Below, piece after piece: positions 8,440-15,760 of a DNA stretch of 64,000 nucleotides. The DNA lies in NCBI GenBank assembly GCA_902805655.1, contig CADCTF010000156.1:20564-84563 (forward strand). The letters are read 5' to 3'. The stretch comes from an uncultured Acidimicrobiales bacterium. GTDB taxonomy: Bacteria; Actinomycetota; Acidimicrobiia; Acidimicrobiales; CADCTF01. Each line of letters starts with the position of its first letter. The stretch's first letter is position 1. The notes below the pieces were generated by a model. It saw only the letters and a program-made list of their open reading frames with translations. It did not search any database and had not been told where the DNA came from. A program made the translations under genes and the position numbers.

Positions 8440-8478
8440 CTCCGTCCGATGTGACAGCACTCCGTCCGATGTGACAGC
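8440..8478 (+). repeat. Tandem 20-bp direct repeat upstream of acyl-CoA dehydrogenase
   Basis: CTCCGTCCGATGTGACAGC occurs twice (8440-8458 and 8460-8478), identical over 19 bp with a period of exactly 20 bp, about two helical turns. Both copies therefore face the same side of the DNA, as expected for binding sites of a cooperatively binding regulator, though recent slippage could also produce it. Confidence 0.6.
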
Positions 8479-8494
8479 GCGCCGCGGCCGTCAA

Positions 8495-8512
8495 CTTGAC
8501 CAACCGGTCAAG
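8495..8512. promoter_or_regulatory. TetR-type operator candidate upstream of acyl-CoA dehydrogenase
   Basis: CTTGACC-AACC-GGTCAAG is a perfect 7-bp inverted repeat with a 4-bp spacer, 56 nt before the ATG of the acyl-CoA dehydrogenase gene. Short palindromes with TTGAC/GTCAA arms are typical operators of TetR-family lipid regulators in actinobacteria. The regulator itself is not next to this gene. Confidence 0.5.
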
Positions 8513-8568
8513 ATCGGGTGTCCTGGATGGGAAAACCCCCCTCGCAGCACGGAAGGACCTCGACACCT

Positions 8569-9912
8569 ATGTCCGACATCACGGCCCAACGTCCCACCAC
8601 CGGCGGGGACCCGCTCCTCGACGAGCTGCACACGTGGCTGGAGGAGAACTGGGACCGGGATCTCACCGTCGCAGAGTGGTGGGAGCGCCTGGGCCTGGCC
8701 GGCTGGTCGCACCCGACCCTCCCCGAGAACGCCTACGGCAAGGGCTTGTCGCGCAACGACGGCGTGCGGGTGCAGCAGACGATCGCCGAGTTCGGTGCGC
8801 TGGGCGCCCCCGGCGGCCTCGGCCTCCTGCTCGCAGCCCCCACCATCGCGGCTCACGGCACGCAGGAGCAGATCGACCTCTACGTCCGCGACATCGTCAC
8901 GGGCCAGAAGGCCTGGTGCCAGCTCTTCAGCGAGCCCGGGGCCGGCTCCGACCTGGCCGGGCTGACCTGCCGGGGCGAGCAGGACGGCGACGAGTGGATC
9001 TTCAACGGCCAGAAGGTCTGGACCTCCGGAGGCCAGGTGGCGGACATGGGCATGCTCATCGCCCGCACCAACCTCGAGGTGCCGAAGCACCAGGGCATCA
9101 CCTACTTCTCGCTCGACATGCACCAGGACGGCGTCGACATCCGCCCGCTGCGTGAGATGACCGGCCGGGCCATGTTCAACGAGGTCTTCCTCAGCGACGC
9201 CCGTTGCCACAACGACGCGCTCATCGGTGGCCTCAACAACGGCTGGGCCGTGGCCAACACCACCCTGATGCACGAGCGTGCCGGCCTCGGCGCCGGTGGC
9301 GGCTCGGGCGGCGGCGGCGCGGCAACTCCCGGCACGGTGGCCGGGCAGCTTCAGCGCAAGGCCGGCGAGTTCGTGTCCGCCACGGCCGGCGGCGGTGCCC
9401 GCCGAAGTGGCGGCGGGGGAGGCGGCGCGGCACGCGGTGGCGGCCACACGATGTACGCCCAGTTCGCGCGGAGCCGTGGCCTCCTCGGCGACGCGACCAT
9501 CCGCCAGGACCTGGCGCGCATGTACACGCTCAACGAGGTCGGCAAGTTCAACAACCTCCGGGCGAAGGCGGCACGTGCCGTTGGTCAGGACATCCCCGGC
9601 CTGGCCAACATCGCCAAGCTCTCGATGAGCAACATCGTTCGGCTCAACCGTGACCTCGGCCTGCGCATCATGGGCCCCTTCGGGACGCTGCACGCCTACA
9701 CCCCCGAGCAGGGCAAGGAGCTCAACGAAGCCACCGGGAACCCCTTCCTCGGCATGATCACCGAGTCGGCGCTCTACGCCCAGGCGCCCCCCATCTACGG
9801 CGGCACCGACCAGATCCAGAAGAACATCATCGGTGAGCGCGTGCTCGGCCTCCCCAAGGAGCCCAGCAACGACCGCGTCGTGCCCTTCAAGGAGCTCCCC
9901 AAGAACGGCTGA
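8569..9912 (+). CDS. Acyl-CoA dehydrogenase with glycine-rich insertion
   Basis: A 447-residue FAD-dependent acyl-CoA dehydrogenase, catalysing the first alpha,beta-desaturation step of acyl-CoA breakdown. Family marks are QLFSEPGAGSDLAG (acyl-CoA dehydrogenase signature near residue 120), FNGQKVWTSGG, and IYGGTDQIQKNIIGERVLGLP near the C-terminus. The usual YEGT catalytic glutamate position reads YGGT, a common variant in which the base comes from elsewhere. The odd part is residues about 240-300: two glycine stretches (GAGGGSGGGG and RRSGGGGGGAARGGG) flank a short helix, inserted where the family has a compact C-terminal helical domain. ATG 8569 is preceded by GGAAGGA. It stands alone, behind an operator-like palindrome and followed by a strong hairpin. 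Confidence 0.92.
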   Translation: MSDITAQRPTTGGDPLLDELHTWLEENWDRDLTVAEWWERLGLAGWSHPTLPENAYGKGLSRNDGVRVQQTIAEFGALGAPGGLGLLLAAPTIAAHGTQEQIDLYVRDIVTGQKAWCQLFSEPGAGSDLAGLTCRGEQDGDEWIFNGQKVWTSGGQVADMGMLIARTNLEVPKHQGITYFSLDMHQDGVDIRPLREMTGRAMFNEVFLSDARCHNDALIGGLNNGWAVANTTLMHERAGLGAGGGSGGGGAATPGTVAGQLQRKAGEFVSATAGGGARRSGGGGGGAARGGGHTMYAQFARSRGLLGDATIRQDLARMYTLNEVGKFNNLRAKAARAVGQDIPGLANIAKLSMSNIVRLNRDLGLRIMGPFGTLHAYTPEQGKELNEATGNPFLGMITESALYAQAPPIYGGTDQIQKNIIGERVLGLPKEPSNDRVVPFKELPKNG

Positions 9913-9929
9913 TCGGCCGCACTGGCCAC

Positions 9930-9966
9930 ACCGGTCGAGGTGGGCGGCCCGCCCGCCTCGACCGGT
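9930..9966. terminator. Hairpin terminator between acyl-CoA dehydrogenase and the HNH pseudogene
   Basis: ACCGGTCGAGG pairs perfectly with CCTCGACCGGT, and the stem continues through a T-G wobble into GGGC/GCCC, giving 16 paired positions with a 5-nt loop. It lies 18 nt after the stop codon, between two convergent genes, and could serve both. Confidence 0.65.
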
Positions 9967-10013
9967 CGTCGATCGCGCCGCGCCTCCAGCGTCACGCCCT
10001 CGCCGGCGTCCGC

Positions 10014-11284
10014 TCACGGCGGCGCACCTGCTCCCGCTCGCGCATCGAAATCTAAGTTCCCCGGCGGGAACCGCCCGAGTCGCCCGGCCCGCCGGTCGCG
10101 CTCGGTCTTGTCCTGATGGTGGTCCCAACACAACGGCTGCAGGTTCTCTTGTGAAGTAGGACCGCCGTTGGCCACCGGGTCGACGTGGTCCCACTCCAGT
10201 CCGTAGCGCCGCCCACACCCATGCTCTCGACAGCTCACTCCGTCGAAGGTGGGTGGCGCTCCCAGGTGGAGCGCCGTGCGCAGCTCGGCCGGAAGGTGCC
10301 GACCGACGTGTGTCACCGTGTCGATCTTCACCCCGTCGTGGGTGACCACCTTGACGAAGGCACCCACCGACAGCCGTCGGACCACCTCGTCCGACGTGGG
10401 CCCTGCTCCCAGGATCGAACACATCTCGCCGGGGTGGGTGTGCCCCCGCATCGCCGCAGCCAGGTCCCACACCAGCACCAGCTCCACAGCTCGTCCGGGC
10501 TTGGGCTGGGCGCTCGCCGTGGGCAGCTCGCCGGCATCGCCATCCCCGAGCAGGCTCACGAAGGCGTCGGCGGCGTGGGCTTCTCGCAGCTCGATCTCTG
10601 CGTCCGGCAAGGCGCCCGCCTTGGCCTGCCGGCGGATGCGGTCACAGACCGCATCCAGCCGGCTCAGGAAGGGCACGCCAGTGTCCGGCGTCAGCGCGCC
10701 ACGGAAGCGGATCATCCCTGCGCTGTCGGTCCAGGACCGGAACGATCGTTCCCGACGCTGGCGGCGATAGGCATCACCCGGCTCGAGCGCAGCCAGGCGA
10801 CGCCGGCGACCCTCGTCCCGCAGTCGACCAGATCACCCGATTGGGCCAGGCCCAGCATCTCGGCTTCGCTGCCCGGCCCGGCGCACGCCGTGCGAGCCAC
10901 CTCCATCGCCTGCGCCAAGGACAGCTCCCCGGCCCGCAGTGCGGCATCGGTCTGCGGGCAGCGCTCGAGCTTCCCCGCCAGCGCCAGCTCGTCACGGGCC
11001 ACGCCACCAGAAGAACCGGTCAGCCCGGCCGCCCAGTCCTCCGCTCGGGCGAAGCCCCGAGCGCGATGAGCGCCGCAGTCGGCCACCCGGGCCGACACCC
11101 GCACCCGGGCCGCGGCACAGGTCTTCTCCGTGCGGGCCAGCACATCGGCCAGCTCCAGGCACGAGGCACCGGACAGCACACCAGGCTCCACCTCGGCGAG
11201 GAGCTGGCGCAGTTGCGCCGCAGTCTGCACCACGGCCAACTGCGCCACATCCACCTCTACACCCACAGCGACGTCGTCGGTCAT
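10014..11284 (-). pseudogene. DUF222 / HNH endonuclease gene broken by a frameshift
   Basis: Two frames on the minus strand together form one DUF222-HNH protein of about 420 residues. The N-terminal part starts at ATG 11284 behind GAGGAG and reads MTDDVAVGVEVDVAQL onward to SGDLVD. The C-terminal part in the next frame reads LRDEG, LAALEPGDAY, RSWTDSAGMIRFRG and ends with a complete HNH site (CREHGCGRRYGLEWDHVDP, then LCWDHHQDK). The switch lies near 10823: GTCGAC followed directly by TGCGGG reads VDCGT, whereas one extra C would give the expected VDLRDE. A one-base deletion or a sequencing error explains it. DUF222 proteins occur in many copies in actinobacteria and are often linked to mobile DNA; the residues of the HNH site are intact. 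Confidence 0.85.
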
Positions 11285-11431
11285 GGCCGACAGCTCCTCG
11301 GAGCCACACCGCAAGAAGCGGCAGAACGATTGAGAGGGGACCTGTGGGCCGGTCCCGAGCGCCTGCCACCAGCATACCGAACGGGTGTTCGCTCCGCAAG
11401 CGGCTCGAGCGCCGCGACCAGACTGGCCGCG

Positions 11432-11995
11432 ATGGGCTCGCTTCTCGTGGTCTCCGGTCCGCCGGGTGCGGGCAAGTCCACGGTCGCCCGGCTGCTGGCC
11501 GATCGCTCGAGCGGGCGGAGCGCGCTGGTCGAAGGCGATGCGTTCTTCACCTTCCTGGCCCGTGGGGCGGTTGACCCGTGGCTGTCCGAAGCGAACGACC
11601 AGAACATCGTCGTCACGCAGGCAGCCGCAAGGGCAGCAGGAGCCTTCGCCGAGGGCGGTTTCACGACCGTCTACGACGGCGTCGTCGGGCCCTGGTTCCT
11701 GCCGACCTTCGCCGCCGCGACCGGCCTCGACCGGCTGGACTACGTGGTGCTTCTCCCGTCGCTGGAGACGTGCCTCCGACGCGTGGCGACCCGCCGGAAC
11801 CACGGCTTCACCGATGCCGAAGCCACCAGCACGATGCACGCCAAGTTCGCGGCGGCGAACCTCGAAGGTCGGCACGTGATCCCGGACGTCGGCGAAGTCG
11901 TGGAAGCGCTGGCTGCCCGCATCACCGCCGGGCAACGGCGCTCGGATCTGGCGTACCGGCCACCTCCCGGGATCAGGCGGCAGCCAGCTCCTTGA
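11432..11995 (+). CDS. P-loop kinase-like ATPase (AAA_33 type)
   Basis: A 187-residue small P-loop protein. Walker A is GPPGAGKST at residues 8-16; VVLLPSLETCLRRVATRR resembles the region following Walker B in small-molecule kinases such as gluconate and shikimate kinases; the arginines may form a lid. VEGDAFF resembles the place where such kinases hold a substrate-binding Asp. The substrate is unknown. The ATG at 11432 gives a protein starting just before Walker A, as usual; the frame is open far upstream but without homology. Its last 23 nt overlap the end of the convergent LLM oxidoreductase gene. Confidence 0.8.
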   Translation: MGSLLVVSGPPGAGKSTVARLLADRSSGRSALVEGDAFFTFLARGAVDPWLSEANDQNIVVTQAAARAAGAFAEGGFTTVYDGVVGPWFLPTFAAATGLDRLDYVVLLPSLETCLRRVATRRNHGFTDAEATSTMHAKFAAANLEGRHVIPDVGEVVEALAARITAGQRRSDLAYRPPPGIRRQPAP

Positions 11996-12890
11996 GCAGG
12001 GCGCGGCTGCGGTTCCGCGAGCCCGACCGGTCGTTGCCGACGGGGAAGACGGCGGCCCACACGTCCGTCGCTCCTGCGTCGAAGAGCTGCTGGATCTGGG
12101 CGGTCACGGACGCTTCATCGCCCACGATGGCCGCGTCGGCCGGCCCAGCGGCACCGCCGAGATCGAGGATCCGCCGGTAGTTGGGCAGCACGCCGTAGTT
12201 CGCGAACTGCTGTGCGGCCACCGAGCGAGCCTCGTCGACGTCATCGTGCACGGCCACCGGCAGGCCGGCGACGATGCGAGGCTCCGGCCGACCGGCGGCA
12301 GCGGCGGCCTTGCGGATGAGCGGGCTGACATGGGTCTCGACCGAGCGGGCGTTGCCCATCCAGAGGATGGTGCCGTCGGTCTGCTCTCCGGCCACCCGCA
12401 GCAGGCGGGGCGCGAGCGCGGCGATGAGCACAGGCACCGGCTGCTCGGGCTTGGCTGCTCGGGCCCCGGAGGCGACCCGGAAGTCCTCGCCCTGGAACCG
12501 GACGCCCTCGCCCCGCAGCAACGGCGACAGCACACTGACGTACTCCTCGGTGTGCCGGCCCGGGTGCTGGTAGGACATGCCGTACGCGTCCTCGATCACC
12601 GGCTTGTGGGACGGGCCGATGCCGAGGGTGAACCCGGGGCGGCCCATGGCCGCGACGACGGCCGCCGCCCGGTTGGCCATCAGCACGGGGTGGATCGGGT
12701 AGGTCTGCACGACCGACGTCCCCAGCTCGATCGACGTGGTCTCCCGCCCGGCCATGGCCATGGCGATGAACGGGTCACCTCCGGTGGCACCGGCGTACCA
12801 CAACGAGGAGAAGCCGTCGGCCTCTGCTCCCTTCGCCTGCTCGATCATCCTGTCGACGGTCGCGCCGCCCCCACTCAACCCGATGCGCAT
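11973..12890 (-). CDS. LLM-class flavin oxidoreductase, probably F420-dependent
   Basis: A 305-residue luciferase-like monooxygenase-fold protein. The barrel start MRIGLSGGGATVDRMIEQAKGAEADGFSSLW, the strand IELGTSVVQTYPIHPVLMANRAA and the region FTLGIGPSH are typical for actinobacterial F420-dependent LLM oxidoreductases. The cofactor is inferred from closest-looking family members, not from a decisive residue. Substrate unknown. Start is ATG with TAGGTT 6 nt upstream, a leaderless arrangement. It converges on, and overlaps by 23 nt, the kinase gene. Confidence 0.88.
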   Translation of the reverse strand: MRIGLSGGGATVDRMIEQAKGAEADGFSSLWYAGATGGDPFIAMAMAGRETTSIELGTSVVQTYPIHPVLMANRAAAVVAAMGRPGFTLGIGPSHKPVIEDAYGMSYQHPGRHTEEYVSVLSPLLRGEGVRFQGEDFRVASGARAAKPEQPVPVLIAALAPRLLRVAGEQTDGTILWMGNARSVETHVSPLIRKAAAAAGRPEPRIVAGLPVAVHDDVDEARSVAAQQFANYGVLPNYRRILDLGGAAGPADAAIVGDEASVTAQIQQLFDAGATDVWAAVFPVGNDRSGSRNRSRALLKELAAA

Positions 12891-12896
12891 GGTCGG

Positions 12897-12902
12897 AACC
12901 TA
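12897..12902 (-). promoter_or_regulatory. -10 box of leaderless LLM oxidoreductase transcript
   Basis: TAGGTT on the minus strand ends 6 nt before the ATG at 12890; no ribosome binding site is present. Confidence 0.5.
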
Positions 12903-12937
12903 ACCCCGGTCGAGGTCGGTCCGCTCGTCCCCGGGCG

Positions 12938-13540
12938 CTACGGGCGGGGGAGCAGGGCGGCCACGACCTTGTGGCACTGCCCGGCCCGGGGCGGCGTGAG
13001 CCCTACGAGCAGCCACCGGGGCTTCCAGCCGAGCGCCCGGTTCAACGTCGATCCGCCCACGCGGCGCACGGCCGGGTGGGAGAGGGCTTCCTCCACGCCG
13101 GGGTCGTCCAGCGGCAGCGTGTAGTCGAGGCGCCGCCAGCGGAAGCGGCACTGCAGGCGATGCGCCGGATCGCGCTCGACCACAGGCCCACTGGTGGGGT
13201 GCAACAGGGCGAGTGACGGCCGGTCGGCCCGCACGGTCCAGTACGGCACCGAGGCGGCGGCCACCCCGAGCAGGTGCTCGTTCTTCGGATGCACCAGCGG
13301 CCGCAGCAGCTTCTCCACCCGGCGACCGCTCAGCTGGCCGACCCGCTGGGGTGAGGTGAGGAGCACCGTGTCAGCGGTGAAAGCGACCTGGTCGTCATCC
13401 ACCGGCTCGGTCGAGACGACGTCGTAGGCCTCGAACGGCTCCGGGCACCGCTCGGCGAAGACCCCCCGGAGCAGAGCCCCCGAGGCGAGGTCGACGCCGA
13501 TGCATCCCCGGGAGCTGGCGGCCACGACGAGGAGCTCCAT
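12938..13540 (-). CDS. Hypothetical protein
   Basis: A 200-residue protein I cannot assign. It has no membrane segments and no catalytic motif I recognise. It begins with a strand followed by RGCIGVDLASG, has a central basic segment (RRVEKLLRPLVHPKNEHLLGV) that could contact nucleic acid or phosphate, and ends with a basic aromatic stretch (LGWKPRWLLVGL). The amino-acid composition and codon use match the neighbours, so it looks like a real resident gene. It is followed 48 nt downstream by the LLM oxidoreductase gene in the same direction, but that gene appears to have its own promoter. Confidence 0.65.
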   Translation of the reverse strand: MELLVVAASSRGCIGVDLASGALLRGVFAERCPEPFEAYDVVSTEPVDDDQVAFTADTVLLTSPQRVGQLSGRRVEKLLRPLVHPKNEHLLGVAAASVPYWTVRADRPSLALLHPTSGPVVERDPAHRLQCRFRWRRLDYTLPLDDPGVEEALSHPAVRRVGGSTLNRALGWKPRWLLVGLTPPRAGQCHKVVAALLPRP

Positions 13541-13625
13541 CGGCCACCCATGTTGCCCGCCGACCGGGCGGCCGGGAGGGATCGAACCCGTTACAAGTTG
13601 GCGACTTCCGGATGGCCGGGCCGGG

Positions 13626-15626
13626 CTACAGCTGCGCCAGGAGCTCAGCGGGGTCGATCACCGGCTGCCGGCACGCGTAGTCGCGACAGACGTAGGCCCG
13701 CCCGGACTCGCGTCCTTCCCAGAGCGGCGAGGGGTAGGGCTCGCCCCATGCGAGCACGGCCGTGGGCAGGTACTCGTGGTGCACCGCTCTCACGAGCGCC
13801 AGAACCTGCTCGTCCTCCCGGTCTCCGGGGATGACGATCTCGGTGAGGCCGCCGGCCGAGAGCTCCACGGCGGCCAAGGCGTAGGTGAAGGCCTGCGGGT
13901 GGTGGGCGATGGGCTCGGCCAGCCACGACAGGATGGCGTTGCCCGCATCGGTCCAGCGCGTGGAGCCCTCGAGCGCACCCAGCCGCAGCAGTGCGAGCGC
14001 CGCGACCGCGTTGGCCGAGGGCGTGGCGCCGTCGTAGTAGTCCTTCTGGCGCACGATCAGCTGCTCGGCGTCATGGCCGGTCGTGAACAGCCCGCCGCTC
14101 TCGGGATCAGCGAAGAGGTCGAGCAGTGTGCCCGCGGCGCCAGTGGCCTCGGCGATCCACGCAGCCTCGCCGGTGGCCTCGGCCAGCCGGGTGAAGCCGT
14201 CGACCAGCCCGGCCAGGTCGACGGCGTACGCGAGATGCTTGGCCCGACCCGACTGCCAGGAGCGCAGCCAGCGGCCGGACGGGTCGCGCAGCTCGCGCAG
14301 CAGGAACATGGCCGTGTCGGCGGCCATGGCGACCCAGTCGGGTCGGTCCAAGGCGGCCCCGGCCTCGGCGAGGGCGGAGACCCACATGGCGTTCCACTCG
14401 GTGAGCACCTTGTCGTCCAACCCGGGACGGATGCGACCCTCTCGCGCGGCCCACAGGAGGCTGCGAGCCTGGTCGACCTCCGGCGGACGGACGAGATCGC
14501 CCCTCACCGGTCGGTGCAGGATGTTCGACCCCTCGAAGTTCCCCGAATTCGTGACGCCGTACCAGCTCATGGCCGCTTCGGTGAGGCCCGGCTCGTCGAG
14601 GACCTCGGCGATGTCCTCCGGGCGCCACACGTAGAACTTGCCCTCCTCGCCCTCGGAGTCCGCGTCCTCGGCGGAGTAGATGCCTCCCTCGGGCGACCGC
14701 AGATCTCGGCGCACGTACTCCACGATCTCGGTGGCGACCTGGCGGTACCGGGCCTCGCCGGTCACCTGGAAGCCGTGGACGTAGCCACGGAGCAGCTGGG
14801 CCTGGTCGTAGAGCATCTTCTCGAAGTGGGGCACCATCCAGAAGGCGTCGACCGAGTAGCGCGAGAAGCCACCTCCGAGGTGGTCGTAGATGCCGCCCGA
14901 AGCCATGGCGTCGAGGGTGGTGGTGATGATGCGGAGGGTCTCGTCCGACGGGTTTGCGGCGTGCGCCCGGAAGACCAGCTCGAGGTTGCTCACCTGGGGG
15001 AACTTCGGCGACTGACCGAAGCCGCCCCACTCCGGATCGAACGCGCCCTGCAACGTGGCCAGGCCGGTGTCGAGGACGTCCTGGCCGAGCTGCACCTGGC
15101 CGTCGCCGCGAGCCAGCTCGGTTCGCGCCTTGACCGCCGCCGCCAGCTGGTCGGCTTGGGCGTCGAGGTCACCGCGCCGCTGCGTCCACGCCTCGTGCAC
15201 GGCATACATGAGCTCCACGAACCCCGGCCGGCCGTGCGAGCTGGTCTTGGCGAAGTAGGTGCCGGCGAAGAAGGGCCGACCGTCGGGCGTGAGGAACACG
15301 GTCATGGGCCAGCCGCCGCTGCCGGTCATGGCCTGGGTGGCCTCCATGTAGACCGCATCGACGTCCGGCCGCTCCTCGCGGTCGACCTTCACGTTGACGT
15401 AGAGCTCGTTCATCACCTCCGCCACGTCCGCATCCTCGAAGGACTCGTGAGCCATGACGTGGCACCAGTGGCAGGCGGAGTAGCCGATGCTCAGCAGGAC
15501 CGGCTTGTCCTCCGCCCTCGCACGCGCGAAGGCCTCCTCGCCCCACGGGTACCAGTCGACCGGGTTCTCCTTGTGCTGCTGCAGGTAGGGGCTGGTCTCC
15601 AGGGCGAGGCGGTTGGTGCCGGGCAT
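13626..15626 (-). CDS. DUF255 thioredoxin-domain protein (YyaL/SSP411 family)
   Basis: A 666-residue cytoplasmic protein of the YyaL/spermatogenesis-associated-protein-20 family: an N-terminal thioredoxin-like DUF255 domain ([21 protein letters not shown], redox motif SACHWCHVM at about residues 49-57, [18 protein letters not shown]) joined to a large alpha/alpha-barrel of the glycoside-hydrolase or epimerase type ([24 protein letters not shown]). Family function is not settled; redox-linked handling of sugar-like substrates has been proposed from the fold. Length is normal and the CxxC is intact. The start codon lies 6 nt from a TACCGT -10 box, so the mRNA is probably leaderless. Confidence 0.92.
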   Translation of the reverse strand: MPGTNRLALETSPYLQQHKENPVDWYPWGEEAFARARAEDKPVLLSIGYSACHWCHVMAHESFEDADVAEVMNELYVNVKVDREERPDVDAVYMEATQAMTGSGGWPMTVFLTPDGRPFFAGTYFAKTSSHGRPGFVELMYAVHEAWTQRRGDLDAQADQLAAAVKARTELARGDGQVQLGQDVLDTGLATLQGAFDPEWGGFGQSPKFPQVSNLELVFRAHAANPSDETLRIITTTLDAMASGGIYDHLGGGFSRYSVDAFWMVPHFEKMLYDQAQLLRGYVHGFQVTGEARYRQVATEIVEYVRRDLRSPEGGIYSAEDADSEGEEGKFYVWRPEDIAEVLDEPGLTEAAMSWYGVTNSGNFEGSNILHRPVRGDLVRPPEVDQARSLLWAAREGRIRPGLDDKVLTEWNAMWVSALAEAGAALDRPDWVAMAADTAMFLLRELRDPSGRWLRSWQSGRAKHLAYAVDLAGLVDGFTRLAEATGEAAWIAEATGAAGTLLDLFADPESGGLFTTGHDAEQLIVRQKDYYDGATPSANAVAALALLRLGALEGSTRWTDAGNAILSWLAEPIAHHPQAFTYALAAVELSAGGLTEIVIPGDREDEQVLALVRAVHHEYLPTAVLAWGEPYPSPLWEGRESGRAYVCRDYACRQPVIDPAELLAQL

Positions 15627-15632
15627 GGGGCC

Positions 15633-15638
15633 ACGGTA
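15633..15638 (-). promoter_or_regulatory. -10 box of leaderless DUF255 gene transcript
   Basis: TACCGT on the minus strand ends 6 nt before the ATG at 15626. The sequence around the start has no purine-rich ribosome binding site. Confidence 0.5.
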
Positions 15639-15760
15639 CCCATGGCGCCCCAGCGCGAAGCTCCGTCGAGCTGGCGTGGAGAGCGGCCGCTAGCCGTCGT
15701 GCCCCATCGAGGGGGGTCGTAGCCACGGAGGGACAGCTCCGTCGGCGGAGCCTGGTCGTG

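Noticed and set aside
9286..9450. Poly-glycine tract as evidence for a frameshift in the acyl-CoA dehydrogenase
   Set aside because: The frame before and after is the same and both parts keep family motifs, so the insert is real or at least in frame.
13555..13625. tRNA-like 3' fragment on the minus strand (CTTGTAA then GGGTTCGATCCC)
   Set aside because: It has a threonine-like anticodon loop and a T-loop, but no D-arm, a poorly paired T-stem and no matching acceptor. It may be a decayed tRNA end or chance; not strong enough for a tRNA or attachment-site call.
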